In this document: positions 1 to 9,260 of the stretch, in pieces
Layout: the number at the start of each line of letters is the position of its first letter
Position numbering within the stretch: the first letter of the stretch is position 1
Source of the DNA: Flavobacterium piscinae
Lineage (GTDB): Bacteria; Bacteroidota; Bacteroidia; Flavobacteriales; Flavobacteriaceae
Assembly (NCBI RefSeq): GCF_004122145.1
Contig: NZ_SBKQ01000004.1
Coordinates: 186,001-250,000 of the forward strand
Direction of reading: 5' to 3'
DNA: 64,000 nt
Notes under the pieces: generated by a model
Told to the model about the DNA's origin: nothing
The model's input: only the letters and a program-made list of their open reading frames with translations
Databases searched by the model: none
Made by a program: the position numbers and the translations under genes

Positions 1-911
1 AACCAAACAGAAGTAATTATAAAGCAAGTGAGTAATTTACTATTGACAATACTTTTATAATTTACTTTTATGTTTTTTAGGTTGAAAACATTTATAATAT
101 AATTTATGACAATAAATTGAATTAAAAACAATATAAGCTCTGAATAACCGAAAAACTCACTAATTAGTTTTGTAATAGCATCTTGTCCTGGTTTTTGCAA
201 CCAAAAAGATTGGATTTCTGAAACTCTCACAAAAGCTTCATATGCAGGAAGAAAAATTATTAAAGTAACAAAACCAGATATAAATGAATTAATAAAAAAA
301 GTTTTTTTGTTTTCCTTTGGAGATTGTATTAAAAAGAAAAGCAATATTAAATACTGTGCAAAAAGTGTAATAAATCCGAAAAAGTGAGCGTTTAAAATTA
401 AACCGGCAAAAATACCATAATACAAAGCATTTTTTATCGATGTACATTTTAAAAATTTTATTAAACGGTAAAAAGCCAATACCGTAAATAAAAATAACAT
501 TCCATATGGTCTAATCTCTTGTGAGTACGAAATATGAAAAATATTTACTGATACTAAAGCTGCTGCCACTAGTCCCACTTTTTTATTAAATATTTCTTTA
601 GCTAACAGATACATTGAATAAACACCTAAAACTCCAATTATAGCTGAAAAAACTCGTGCTACCAATGTTGTGTATCCAAATAACTCAAATAATATTCGTA
701 CCAAATAAAAATACATGTGCGGTATATATTCCCAAAACAAAATTCCATCATAAAATTCTTTAAATGTTAGTTTTGGGTTAGCATCATTCATGGTTAAAAT
801 CTCATCTAACCATATACTTTGAAAATCAGCCTTATAAAGCCTTAAAAAAGAGGCTAATAATAATATTAGTAATAGAATATTATTAACTTTAATCCAATTC
901 GTAATTTTCAT
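1..911 (-). CDS. GT39-type membrane glycosyltransferase, partial (C-terminus missing)
   Basis: Translating the minus strand from the ATG at 911 gives 303 codons with no stop before the left edge, so the C-terminal part is missing. The protein is very hydrophobic, with many predicted membrane helices. A WLDE motif at residues 34-37 and a downstream SQEIRPYG motif are typical of the PMT/ArnT-like (GT39) family, which moves sugars from polyprenyl-phosphate donors to periplasmic acceptors; the acidic residue of WLDE would be catalytic. The ATG overlaps the stop of the upstream methyltransferase by one base (TAATG), so the two are translationally coupled. The GtrB/DPM-like transferase two genes upstream could make its lipid-linked donor; that link is inference. 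The acceptor is unknown. Confidence 0.8.
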   Translation of the reverse strand, partial: MKITNWIKVNNILLLILLLASFLRLYKADFQSIWLDEILTMNDANPKLTFKEFYDGILFWEYIPHMYFYLVRILFELFGYTTLVARVFSAIIGVLGVYSMYLLAKEIFNKKVGLVAAALVSVNIFHISYSQEIRPYGMLFLFTVLAFYRLIKFLKCTSIKNALYYGIFAGLILNAHFFGFITLFAQYLILLFFLIQSPKENKKTFFINSFISGFVTLIIFLPAYEAFVRVSEIQSFWLQKPGQDAITKLISEFFGYSELILFLIQFIVINYIINVFNLKNIKVNYKSIVNSKLLTCFIITSVW

Positions 912-1675
912 TATGTATTTTTCCATACGTATAATATTGAAACTCCAAAAGGAAAACGAATTTTAAAATTTATAAAAAAAGATTCCGTTTTCATTAAATA
1001 AAAAAGAAAAGCATTGACAAACCCTGGATTAAAGGTTTCAAAATCACTTCCGGCACCTTTTCTTTTGTTACCCAATTTTAATAAGTTACTTAACTTTCTA
1101 AATAAATAAATTGGCAGAAAAAGAAAAAAGTTGAAATAGGATGAAAAAATTGTTTTCCCGTTTTTTTCTAATTTGAATAAATGATCCACTTCATTCAATT
1201 TATATCGCCTAAAATGTTGATTAATTTCATCATGATGACTCCACAAACTCATAAATGCAGGTACTGTAATAAAAATGACGCCATTCTCTTTAAGAACTCT
1301 CTTCATTTCGTTTACGGCTAATTGATCATCTTCAACGTGCTCAATTACATCAAAAGCACACACCAAATCAAATTTTTCAACGGTGAAGGGTAGTTCCGTA
1401 ATTGATCCGTGAATGATTTCTAAACCTGTTTTTTCTCTAGCAAATTCACAACAAAATTCGTCATATTCTATTGAGGTTACTTTACCAAATTCTGATAAAT
1501 ATTCTGAACTTCTACCTGTGCTACATCCAATATTTAATATAGAAATTTCGCCCGATGTATAATTATTATCTGAGATTAATTTCTTTATTAAATTTGAAAT
1601 TATTCGTTCTCTTGCTTTAAACCACCAATGATTTCGCTCTAATAAATAGTATTCTTTATAGTAATCGTGATTCAT
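911..1675 (-). CDS. Class I SAM-dependent methyltransferase
   Basis: This 254-residue protein has a Rossmann methyltransferase core. Motif I is ILNIGCSTGRS near residues 46-56 (SAM-binding glycine loop), and FDLVCAFDVIEHVEDD near 104-119 fits the post-motif-II region of Methyltransf_11/23 proteins. The N-terminal segment with YYLLERNHWWFKARE is common in methyltransferases of polysaccharide clusters. It overlaps the preceding glycosyltransferase by four bases (ATGA) and the following GT39 gene by one base, so all three are probably translated together. The likely job is methylation of a glycan or lipid-linked sugar; the substrate cannot be read from the sequence. Confidence 0.85.
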   Translation of the reverse strand: MNHDYYKEYYLLERNHWWFKARERIISNLIKKLISDNNYTSGEISILNIGCSTGRSSEYLSEFGKVTSIEYDEFCCEFAREKTGLEIIHGSITELPFTVEKFDLVCAFDVIEHVEDDQLAVNEMKRVLKENGVIFITVPAFMSLWSHHDEINQHFRRYKLNEVDHLFKLEKNGKTIFSSYFNFFLFLPIYLFRKLSNLLKLGNKRKGAGSDFETFNPGFVNAFLFYLMKTESFFINFKIRFPFGVSILYVWKNT

Positions 1676-2625
1676 TTTTTATCTTTTTCTTCTCCTGCTT
1701 GAATAATTTTATCAATAATAAACAAAGGTCTATTTCTAACTTGATTGTAGATTCTTAATACATATTCGCCAATTAAACCTAAAGATAATAACTGAACTCC
1801 GCTAAAAAGAATTATGGCAAAAATCAACGTAGTAAAACCTTGGGGTACATTATGATTTACAATTTTATTATAAATAATATAGCTAAAATAGAAAATGGAA
1901 AGTAAAATAGTAAGTAGTCCTAATCTAGTTATTATTCTAACCGGAAAATCGCTAAAATTAAAAATACCATTAAATGCCAGTTCAAACAATTTTTTCCAAC
2001 TATACTTGGTTTGTCCTGCTTGTCTTTCATCCCTGTCATATTCAAATGCTTTTTGTTTAAAACCAACCCAAGAACGCATTCCTCTTAAATACCTACTTTG
2101 TTCCGGCATTTCATTCATTGTGTCAACGACTCTTCTACTAATCATTGAAAAATCACCACTGTCAATTGGAATTGTAAAGTTTGAAATCTTTTGTTGTAAT
2201 CGATAATAAATCCAGTATGCAAACTTCTTTAAATCAGACTCTTTCCTGTTTTTTCTAACAGCATAGACAACATCATAACCCTCTTGCATTAATGAATAAA
2301 ATTCATTAATAAGTTCTGGCGGATCTTGTAAATCTCCATCGATTATCATTGCTCCTTCTGTACCTCTCACATAGTTTAAGCCAGCTGTTACTGCTAATTG
2401 ATGACCGTGATTTCTAGACAGTAAAACACCTGTGAAACGTTTGTCTTTTTTACATAGTTGTTCAATTAAAAAAGGCGTTTTATCTTTACTACCATCATTA
2501 ATTAAAATTACTTCACAAGTAAAATTTGTTTGATTAATTACATTAGAAATACGCTCTATGAGCTTATCAAAGACAGCTTCTTCGTTGTAAAGCGGAACTA
2601 CAATAGAAATTTTTATTTCTTCCAA
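1672..2625 (-). CDS. GT2 glycosyltransferase, DPM1/GtrB-like (polyprenyl-phosphate sugar synthase)
   Basis: This 317-residue protein starts with the GT-A signature SIVVPLYNEE. LINDGSKDKT follows, then the metal/nucleotide-binding MIIDGDLQDPPE near residues 93-104. RYLRGMRSWVGF near 180 is typical of dolichol-phosphate mannose synthase/GtrB relatives. Two C-terminal membrane helices (about 225-290) match the GtrB layout. Such enzymes transfer a sugar from a nucleotide donor to polyprenyl phosphate at the inner membrane. The GT39-type transferase downstream would be the natural user of the product. The sugar is unknown. A TAnnTTTG element lies 35 bases upstream of the start, so this gene may begin its own transcript after the rfb genes. 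Confidence 0.88.
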   Translation of the reverse strand: MEEIKISIVVPLYNEEAVFDKLIERISNVINQTNFTCEVILINDGSKDKTPFLIEQLCKKDKRFTGVLLSRNHGHQLAVTAGLNYVRGTEGAMIIDGDLQDPPELINEFYSLMQEGYDVVYAVRKNRKESDLKKFAYWIYYRLQQKISNFTIPIDSGDFSMISRRVVDTMNEMPEQSRYLRGMRSWVGFKQKAFEYDRDERQAGQTKYSWKKLFELAFNGIFNFSDFPVRIITRLGLLTILLSIFYFSYIIYNKIVNHNVPQGFTTLIFAIILFSGVQLLSLGLIGEYVLRIYNQVRNRPLFIIDKIIQAGEEKDKK

Positions 2626-2659
2626 AATTCAATTTTTTTTTGGTGTTTTAATTACTTTT

Positions 2660-2667
2660 CAAAAGTA
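2660..2667 (-). promoter_or_regulatory. Candidate -7 promoter element for the GT2 gene
   Basis: The minus strand reads TACTTTTG, an exact match to the Bacteroidetes sigma-A motif TAnnTTTG. It lies in the 130-base gap between rfbD and the glycosyltransferase and places a transcription start about 28 bases before the ATG. No clear -33 TTTG is seen. Confidence 0.45.
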
Positions 2668-2755
2668 GATAATTCTATTTTAAAATCTAATTTTAATTCA
2701 CTGAATTATTTGTGAAAAAAATGGCTCAAACTAGCTTATTATTATAGCAAAAAAG

Positions 2756-3610
2756 TTATAAAGATCTCAAACTCTCCTCCCAATCCTTAATCTCAACACC
2801 AAATCCCTTTTTAATTTTACTCTTATCCAAAACACTATACGCCGGTCGTTTAGCGGGTGTAGGAAAACCGGAAGTTGGAATAGGTATTAAATTGATACTA
2901 ATTTGGTTCACCTCAAAGATTTTCTTCGCAAAATCATACCAACTGCATTGCCCTTCGTTGGAGAAATTGTAGATGCCGAAAAGGTTTGGTGATGGGTTAT
3001 TGGTGATGGGTGATTGGATTATATTGACCAAAACCTCGGCTAAATCAACAGCATTTGTAGGCGTTCCGATTTGGTCGTTTACAACTGTTAGTTTATCTCT
3101 TTCGGAAGCCAAACGAAGCATGGTTTTCATAAAATTATTTCCGAATTGTGAGTAAACCCAAGAGGTTCGGATGATAAAATGCTTTTCCCATGTTTCCTGT
3201 ATCGCTTTTTCACCGTCTAATTTGGTTTGACCGTAAACACCGGTTGGATTTGGAATATCTTCTTCGGTATAAGGAGAATTTTTTGTTCCGTCAAATACAA
3301 AATCGGTGGAAATATGAAGTAAAATCGTGTCACATTCTTTGCAAACTACAGCCAAATTCTTGGCTCCAACTACATTGATTAAATGAGCTTTTTCAGGTTC
3401 ACTTTCCGCTTTATCAACCGCTGTGTAGGCAGCTGCATTAATGCAAAAAGTTGGTTTAAATTGTTTAAATAGTTGTTTAACGTTGTTCAAATTGGTTATG
3501 TCCAACGTACTTGAATCGCAAAAAGCAAACTGAATAGCAGGATAATTGGGAGCAATAAATTGCAAACTCTGTCCTAATTGACCGCCCGCTCCTGTTACTA
3601 AAACTACCAT
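2756..3610 (-). CDS. rfbD: dTDP-4-dehydrorhamnose reductase
   Basis: This 284-residue protein catalyses the last step of dTDP-L-rhamnose synthesis, the NAD(P)H-dependent reduction of dTDP-4-dehydro-L-rhamnose. The Rossmann motif VTGAGGQLGQ is at the N-terminus, and the short-chain-dehydrogenase catalytic pair Y126xxxK130 lies in GVYGQTK. STDFVFDG near residues 101-108 is the RmlD active-site strand. The length is normal for the family. The start overlaps the end of rfbC by seven bases, so the two are coupled. It is the third rhamnose gene of the run rfbA-rfbC-rfbD; rfbB is not in the window. Confidence 0.95.
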   Translation of the reverse strand: MVVLVTGAGGQLGQSLQFIAPNYPAIQFAFCDSSTLDITNLNNVKQLFKQFKPTFCINAAAYTAVDKAESEPEKAHLINVVGAKNLAVVCKECDTILLHISTDFVFDGTKNSPYTEEDIPNPTGVYGQTKLDGEKAIQETWEKHFIIRTSWVYSQFGNNFMKTMLRLASERDKLTVVNDQIGTPTNAVDLAEVLVNIIQSPITNNPSPNLFGIYNFSNEGQCSWYDFAKKIFEVNQISINLIPIPTSGFPTPAKRPAYSVLDKSKIKKGFGVEIKDWEESLRSL

Positions 3611-4155
3611 GCTTTTTTAGCGTTTTCTAATGTGGGTAAACATTTGTCTTTTTCAGAAATGATTAATTTTTCTGAGTTAAAATTCCAATCAATTCCAATC
3701 GTTTCATCGTTGTAAATGATCCCACCTTCGGATGCTTTATTGTAAAAATTATCACATTTGTAAAAAAATGTAGCCGTTTCACTCAACACTAAAAAACCGT
3801 GAGCAAAACCTCTTGGTACAAAAAATTGCTTTTGATTGTCAGCAGATAAAACCACCGCCTCATATTGACCAAATGTTTTTGATTCCGGACGAATATCAAT
3901 TGCCACATCCAACACTTCACCTTGTAAAACTCGAACTAATTTAGCTTGAGCATGTTCAGCGGTTTGATAATGCAATCCGCGTAAAACGCCTTTTGTGGAA
4001 TACGATTGATTATCTTGAACGAAATGTACATTTTGACCCACTCCCTCCTGAAAAGTGCGTTCATTAAAACTTTCCATAAAATAACCGCGTTCGTCTTGAA
4101 TTATTTTTGGCTCGATAACGAAGCAGCCTTTTAATTTAGTTTCTATAAAATTCAT
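3604..4155 (-). CDS. rfbC: dTDP-4-dehydrorhamnose 3,5-epimerase
   Basis: A 183-residue RmlC-type cupin epimerase that converts dTDP-4-keto-6-deoxyglucose to dTDP-4-keto-rhamnose. GVLRGLHYQ carries the catalytic base His62, and VPRGFAHGF follows in the barrel. I chose the ATG at 4155 because MNFIETKLKG matches how family members begin. An in-frame ATG eight codons upstream (4179) would add an unconserved tail that runs into the short gap behind rfbA. The gene sits between rfbA and rfbD on the same strand. Confidence 0.95.
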   Translation of the reverse strand: MNFIETKLKGCFVIEPKIIQDERGYFMESFNERTFQEGVGQNVHFVQDNQSYSTKGVLRGLHYQTAEHAQAKLVRVLQGEVLDVAIDIRPESKTFGQYEAVVLSADNQKQFFVPRGFAHGFLVLSETATFFYKCDNFYNKASEGGIIYNDETIGIDWNFNSEKLIISEKDKCLPTLENAKKAW

Positions 4156-4195
4156 AGTGAAAATGTGTCGATTTGACAATTAGTCAATCTGCCAA

Positions 4196-5053
4196 TTAAA
4201 TTAATCCCATTAAATGTGTTCCATAACCACTTTTTAGTAATGGCTCAGCAAGTCTTTTAAGTTGTTCGGCATTTATAAATCCCATTTTATAAGCCGCTTC
4301 TTCTATGGCACCGATTTTCAAACCTTGTCGTTCTTCAATGACTTGTACAAATTGTCCGGCTTGCATCAGCGATTGAAACGTTCCGGTGTCTAACCAAGCA
4401 GTTCCTCGGTCTAAAATACTCACTTTTAAATTTCCCCGTTTTAAATATTCTTTATTAACGTCGGTGATTTCTAACTCTCCCCGATGACTTGGTTTTATGT
4501 TTGCAGCAATTTCGATAACCGAATTATCGTAAAAGTAAATTCCCGGCACCGCATAATTCGATTTAGGTTGACTTGGTTTTTCTTCTATTGACAAAACATT
4601 TCCGTTTGCATCAAAATCTACCACACCATATCGTTCCGGATCATGCACATGATAGGCATAAATAATTCCACCTTCCGGATTATTATTGGCTTGAAGTAAT
4701 TCGGCTAAACCGGTTCCGTAGAAAATATTATCTCCTAAAATTAAAGCTACTTTATCGTTGCCAACAAACTCTTTACCGATGATAAAAGCTTCGGCCAATC
4801 CATTTGGATGTTCTTGAACCGCATATTCAAACCGACAACCTAATTTGCTTCCGTCTCCTAAGAGCTGACGAAATAAAGGTAAATCATGTGGCGTAGAAAT
4901 AATTAAAATCTCATTTATCCCGGCCCACATTAAGGTGGACAAAGGATAATAAATCATTGGTTTATCATAAATTGGCATTAACTGTTTACTAACCGCTAAT
5001 GTTAACGGATGCAATCGTGTCCCTGATCCTCCGGCTAAAATTATTCCTTTCAT
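4196..5053 (-). CDS. rfbA: Glucose-1-phosphate thymidylyltransferase
   Basis: This 285-residue RmlA makes dTDP-glucose from glucose-1-phosphate and dTTP, the entry step of dTDP-rhamnose synthesis. The nucleotide-binding [11 protein letters not shown] is at residues 8-18, followed by [11 protein letters not shown] and [10 protein letters not shown], all near-invariant in the family. [20 protein letters not shown] further on is also typical. The length is full. It starts one base after the stop of the Wzz-like membrane protein gene and is followed by rfbC, so it lies within a single transcriptional run. Confidence 0.96.
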   Translation of the reverse strand: MKGIILAGGSGTRLHPLTLAVSKQLMPIYDKPMIYYPLSTLMWAGINEILIISTPHDLPLFRQLLGDGSKLGCRFEYAVQEHPNGLAEAFIIGKEFVGNDKVALILGDNIFYGTGLAELLQANNNPEGGIIYAYHVHDPERYGVVDFDANGNVLSIEEKPSQPKSNYAVPGIYFYDNSVIEIAANIKPSHRGELEITDVNKEYLKRGNLKVSILDRGTAWLDTGTFQSLMQAGQFVQVIEERQGLKIGAIEEAAYKMGFINAEQLKRLAEPLLKSGYGTHLMGLI

Positions 5054-5054
5054 T

Positions 5055-6041
5055 TTAGCTGTTTTTTTGATTGCTTTTCAGTGATTGTTTTTTATAAAAA
5101 CGCAACATTCCTTTAAAACCAATAAAAAAAAGTAGGAAAATAAACGGAACAATGAATTTCATTTTACCGTTAGTTCCTTTTGTGTTTTTATCATTTATAA
5201 TTATACTTGTTGCTTTAATAACCTTATCAAGATTAACTAAACTTATTCTTAAATTAGCTTGCTCTCCAATTAAGTTTTCTTTGGTTTGGAGAACATCATT
5301 TAATTGAGTGTTTTCATTAAAATAAACCAATTTATCACTGTTATTGGAATTTGTTCTGTTTTTAAATTGATTCATTAAACCATCTATTTGAGCAATGGTA
5401 GAGTCATTTGCTTTCATTTTAATTTGAATATTGCTCAAATATTCATTTTGTAATTTTTTAAAATGTTGGCTATCGTTTAAGAAATTTAAAATAGGTTGAA
5501 CCGTCTCGTTTTCTGAGGTTATTTTTGACGTGTTGAAGGTAATTAAATGAAAAGGGTAGTTTTTACTCGTTAATTCATTTTCAACTACTTTGTCAATATT
5601 TCCATCTTCTGCTAATAACTTAATTAATTCAAAATTATCTTTTTTATTATCAATGAATTTGTAAACATCAATGATTGGTTTTATCTGAATGTTACCAAAT
5701 TTCTTAGTGTTTTTAATTCCAATTTCTTTTAAAAAGAGCGTATCTCCTTCATTTATTTTTGATTGTAATAAATCAACTTTAGAATACAAATAATCTGTGC
5801 TTCCAAAATTTGGTGAAACGATAATTTGATGATCATATGACTTAACTTTCTTATCTAAATAATATCCTATTCCGCCACCAACAACAAAAAGAATAGCAAG
5901 CAAAATAAAATTCTTTTTAACAAATAATATCAATCGAAAGAGCGTGTTTAGAAGTCCTTCATAAATACCGTTTACTTTTTGAGTAATTTTTGCTAAGTCA
6001 ATTTCTTGATTATCAGAGTTAATTGGTGAGTTTGAGCTCAT
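5055..6041 (-). CDS. Wzz-like two-helix inner-membrane protein
   Basis: A 328-residue protein of two membrane segments around a large, presumably periplasmic domain. One helix is near residues 44-64 ([21 protein letters not shown]) and one near 294-312 ([16 protein letters not shown]). The central region is rich in Lys, Asn and helix-forming stretches. The layout matches polysaccharide co-polymerases (Wzz), which set glycan chain length, and the position directly before rfbA fits. The classic Wzz proline-glycine motif near the second helix is not obvious, so assignment rests on topology and context. It ends one base before rfbA and starts two bases after the preceding gene ends. Confidence 0.6.
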   Translation of the reverse strand: MSSNSPINSDNQEIDLAKITQKVNGIYEGLLNTLFRLILFVKKNFILLAILFVVGGGIGYYLDKKVKSYDHQIIVSPNFGSTDYLYSKVDLLQSKINEGDTLFLKEIGIKNTKKFGNIQIKPIIDVYKFIDNKKDNFELIKLLAEDGNIDKVVENELTSKNYPFHLITFNTSKITSENETVQPILNFLNDSQHFKKLQNEYLSNIQIKMKANDSTIAQIDGLMNQFKNRTNSNNSDKLVYFNENTQLNDVLQTKENLIGEQANLRISLVNLDKVIKATSIIINDKNTKGTNGKMKFIVPFIFLLFFIGFKGMLRFYKKQSLKSNQKNS

Positions 6042-6043
6042 GT

Positions 6044-7735
6044 TTATTTAGAATTAAAAATTTGTTCTAATATTTTGATAGTAATTAAATAAGTTGGTTT
6101 AACACCAGTCGTTCCTAAACCGCCCGATGCCAACGTACTTCCGGTTTCCAATGGATTATCTGAAGCATAGTAAGCATAACGTACTTTTACATTTTCTGGT
6201 ATACTTTTTCGTATTTTGGACGCCGATTGAATGGCTTTTTGATAATAAGCTCCTTCCATTTCCAACCCAATTACACCCCACGTAGATTCATGGAAAAACT
6301 TTAATAAATCTTTGTTTTGTAATGAAGTTCCTAAAACGGTGACCATTGGTCCGGCAAAAACCGGAATGTCATTGCCATAAAACATGTTAGGTGACAATTG
6401 ATTTTCAAACGGATAATTATCGCCTGTTCCTTCGTTAATGTGTGCAGACGGAATCATGATATCTCCTTTTCCTCCCTGCAAAATACCGGCTTTTCCCATA
6501 ATGGAAACCGATTCTACATTCAAAAAAGTTTGATTGTTGTTTTCTTTGTAAGCTTTTAACAACTCGTCAATGGTTTCATAGGCTTGTTCGCCAAAAGCAT
6601 AATCCATGACAATCAAAACAGGTTGTTGTTTAGCTATTTTTGCTTTTGGAAAAGCTGTTTTAGAAAAATCTATTTTGGCTGTATCAAAGATTTGTACATC
6701 AATATTGGTCCCTGAAGTATCTAATAATGAAATCATACCACTTTTTAAAGCCACTTCTTCTACTTTATTTCGTAAAACATCCGCTCCGGATTTACTTAAT
6801 TCTTCATAAATAAAGAAGTCTGTTTTATCTTTAAATTTGGATTTTAAAACCTGCGTTGCAAAAATTGAATTCATCACACTGTGCATGTTAGCACTAATAA
6901 TGTGAATCGGTCGATCTAACAAGTTATTTTCTTTTAAAACATCTTTGATGCGGGTTGCCCAAAATTCTCCGTGAATGTGATGTCCTAAACGTTCTCTCAA
7001 AATCGGACTAAAAGTGATGGTTCGTTTGTTATTATCAATTACTTCTTCAATGGCTAATTTTCCTAACCAATAGATAATATGTAAAAAACGATCGGGTTTT
7101 TCAGTGGAGCCAAAAGCATCATAAATATCTAATACTTCCGAAAAACTTCTTCCCAATACATTTGAGGCATGTGAAATCGCTTTTTCTTTATCAATTTGAG
7201 ATAATTTTTTTCCCTGTAAAACATAGTGTTCTACTTTCTGCCAATCACGCGTTACTTCAAATTGATTTTCATCTAATAAAACACGATCTTTTATTTTATG
7301 TGACTCGATGAAAATAAACGTCAAATGCGTTAAAATATCATAAATATCGGAACGGCCTCGTGTTATTTCCACATTCATTTGTTCCTCGTCGATTCGGTAA
7401 CAGTTGCGTCTTCTTTTAGGAGGAACTATCGCTTGAAAATGCGATTTTGAATAGCCTTCGTCGGAAGTTAAATTGATGTATCTACACTCTTCTATTCCAA
7501 CCGGAAGACGTTCAATCACATATAATAATCCGTTTAATTCAACTTTTTCTTCGGCAATGGAACCATAAATTTCAGGTCGCAATTGCAATAAAGCTTCACG
7601 CAACGTTTCACCGGAAACACCCATCGGTTTATAGAAACCTCGGTTGAACAAGTGACGCATGGTGATATATAATCGCTCAATAGCAGCCGATGATTCTTGT
7701 GCTCTTGAACGGGATATGTTTTTTATTTCTTTCAT
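6044..7735 (-). CDS. Conserved Bacteroidetes protein with nucleosidase-like C-terminal motifs
   Basis: A 563-residue cytoplasmic-looking protein with no signal peptide or membrane segment. I do not recognise a characterised family; I weakly recall a Bacteroidetes DUF of this size (DUF6909) but cannot confirm it. Near the C-terminus GLEMEGAYY (490-498) is followed about 25 residues later by YYASDNP. This EMEGA...SD pairing resembles the ribose- and base-binding residues of the purine/uridine phosphorylase and MTA nucleosidase superfamily. PVFAGPMVTVLGTS just before would then be the preceding strand. The N-terminal 250 residues are helical and unlike those enzymes. The gene lies between the GH3 gene and the Wzz-like gene with very short spacers. 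Confidence 0.6.
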   Translation of the reverse strand: MKEIKNISRSRAQESSAAIERLYITMRHLFNRGFYKPMGVSGETLREALLQLRPEIYGSIAEEKVELNGLLYVIERLPVGIEECRYINLTSDEGYSKSHFQAIVPPKRRRNCYRIDEEQMNVEITRGRSDIYDILTHLTFIFIESHKIKDRVLLDENQFEVTRDWQKVEHYVLQGKKLSQIDKEKAISHASNVLGRSFSEVLDIYDAFGSTEKPDRFLHIIYWLGKLAIEEVIDNNKRTITFSPILRERLGHHIHGEFWATRIKDVLKENNLLDRPIHIISANMHSVMNSIFATQVLKSKFKDKTDFFIYEELSKSGADVLRNKVEEVALKSGMISLLDTSGTNIDVQIFDTAKIDFSKTAFPKAKIAKQQPVLIVMDYAFGEQAYETIDELLKAYKENNNQTFLNVESVSIMGKAGILQGGKGDIMIPSAHINEGTGDNYPFENQLSPNMFYGNDIPVFAGPMVTVLGTSLQNKDLLKFFHESTWGVIGLEMEGAYYQKAIQSASKIRKSIPENVKVRYAYYASDNPLETGSTLASGGLGTTGVKPTYLITIKILEQIFNSK

Positions 7736-7761
7736 GTATTTTTAATTTCTAACCCGCAAAG

Positions 7762-9258
7762 TTACGTTTTTTTATATTGGTTCAGAAAATCAGCAATTTT
7801 TCTATCATTACTCAAACGCGGCAATTTATTTTGTCCACCTAATTTTCCAATCGATTTCATATACTCTTGAAAACCGTTTTGAGCAACTTTTGTAATGACT
7901 AATGTTCGCAACACTTTACCGACAATCAAATCGTCATAATAGGTGTTTTGTTTTCGCATCGCATTATCGATTTTTAAAGCAAATGCTTCTAAATTGTCTG
8001 GTTCATTTTCAAACTCGATAAACCATTCGTGATAAGGTAATCCGGTTTCGGGTGAAATTTGTGGAGCAACCGTAAATTCGTTTACTCGAATGGTTGTTTC
8101 CTCCATGGCTTCTTTCAACGCATGTTCTGCTTCTTTGCCAATAACATGCTCTCCAAATGCGGAAATAAAATGTTTGATTCGCCCGGAAACAATCACACGA
8201 TGCGGTTTTAATGATGTAAATTGTACCGTATCGCCAATGTTGTAGGCCCAAAGTCCGGCATTAGTAGAAATAATGAGTGCATAATTCACTCCTAATTCCA
8301 CTTCACCAATGGTATATCGTTTAGGATTTTCGGTAAAAAATTCGTCGGTTTTGATAAATTCATAAAACATGCCGGCATTCAATAAAAGCAACATTCCTTT
8401 TTCGTTTTGCTTGTCTTGGTAAGCAAAAAATCCTTCAGAAGCAGGAAACAATTCTACCGAATCAACTTTTCTCCCTATTAAATTTTCAAATTTAGCTCGA
8501 TACGGTTCAAAATTAACTCCACCATAGACATACAAACTGAAATTTTTAAACAGTTCGCCTACTTTTTTTCCTGACTTTTCATGTAATTTTTCAAAATACA
8601 TTTGCACCCAAGCCGGAATACCTGAAATAACGGTCATGTCTTCCTTTATGGTTTCATCAACAATGGCATTAACTTTAGTTTCCCAATCGTCTATGCAATT
8701 GGTTTCCCACGAAGGCATTCGGTTTTTTAATAAATACTTTGGCACATAATGGGCTACAATACCTGACAATCGACCCAATTTGATTCCATTTTTTTCTTCT
8801 AAAATGGGGCTTCCTTGCAAGAAAATCATTTTTCCTTTGACAAAATCGGCATTTCCGGTTTCATGAATATAACTTAGTAACGCATTTCGAGCGGCTTGAA
8901 TATGAAACGGTATTGATTCTTTAGTGAGTGGTATATATTTTGCCCCGGAAGTTGTTCCCGATGTTTTGGCAAAATAAATCGGTTTGCCTTTCCATAAAAC
9001 ATCGGATTTTCCTTCCACAACCAAATCAACATAATCACGTAATGCTTCATAATCCCTAACCGGAACCTTTTCTGCAAAATCTTGAAAGGTTTTGATTTTC
9101 TCGAAATGATGATCTTTACCAAACTTGGTTTTAGAGGCTTCTTTAATCAGATTTTGAAAAACTTTTTGCTGAGTTTCAACAGGTTTTGATGCCCATTTTT
9201 TGGTTTCTTTTGCTATTTTTTTAGCAAATAATTTGGCGGCTAAAACTTTAATTCGCAT
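7762..9258 (-). CDS. GH3 auxin-responsive promoter family protein (acyl-adenylate-forming)
   Basis: This 498-residue protein belongs to the bacterial GH3 family, part of the ANL superfamily that adenylates carboxylic acids and joins them to an amino acid or another nucleophile. The phosphate-binding loop TSGTTSG is at residues 99-105. The downstream segments LFPASEGFFAYQ, YTIGEVELGVNYALIISTNAG and WAYNIGDTVQF are the usual GH3 core. The length is normal. The start is two bases after the M23 peptidase stop, so the two are co-transcribed. The substrate in bacteria is unknown; the plant name does not imply a hormone role here. Confidence 0.85.
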   Translation of the reverse strand: MRIKVLAAKLFAKKIAKETKKWASKPVETQQKVFQNLIKEASKTKFGKDHHFEKIKTFQDFAEKVPVRDYEALRDYVDLVVEGKSDVLWKGKPIYFAKTSGTTSGAKYIPLTKESIPFHIQAARNALLSYIHETGNADFVKGKMIFLQGSPILEEKNGIKLGRLSGIVAHYVPKYLLKNRMPSWETNCIDDWETKVNAIVDETIKEDMTVISGIPAWVQMYFEKLHEKSGKKVGELFKNFSLYVYGGVNFEPYRAKFENLIGRKVDSVELFPASEGFFAYQDKQNEKGMLLLLNAGMFYEFIKTDEFFTENPKRYTIGEVELGVNYALIISTNAGLWAYNIGDTVQFTSLKPHRVIVSGRIKHFISAFGEHVIGKEAEHALKEAMEETTIRVNEFTVAPQISPETGLPYHEWFIEFENEPDNLEAFALKIDNAMRKQNTYYDDLIVGKVLRTLVITKVAQNGFQEYMKSIGKLGGQNKLPRLSNDRKIADFLNQYKKT

Positions 9259-9260
9259 GG

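Noticed and set aside
4156-4179. Longer rfbC start eight codons upstream
   Set aside because: The added residues are not part of the family N-terminus, and MNFIETKLKG is the normal beginning.
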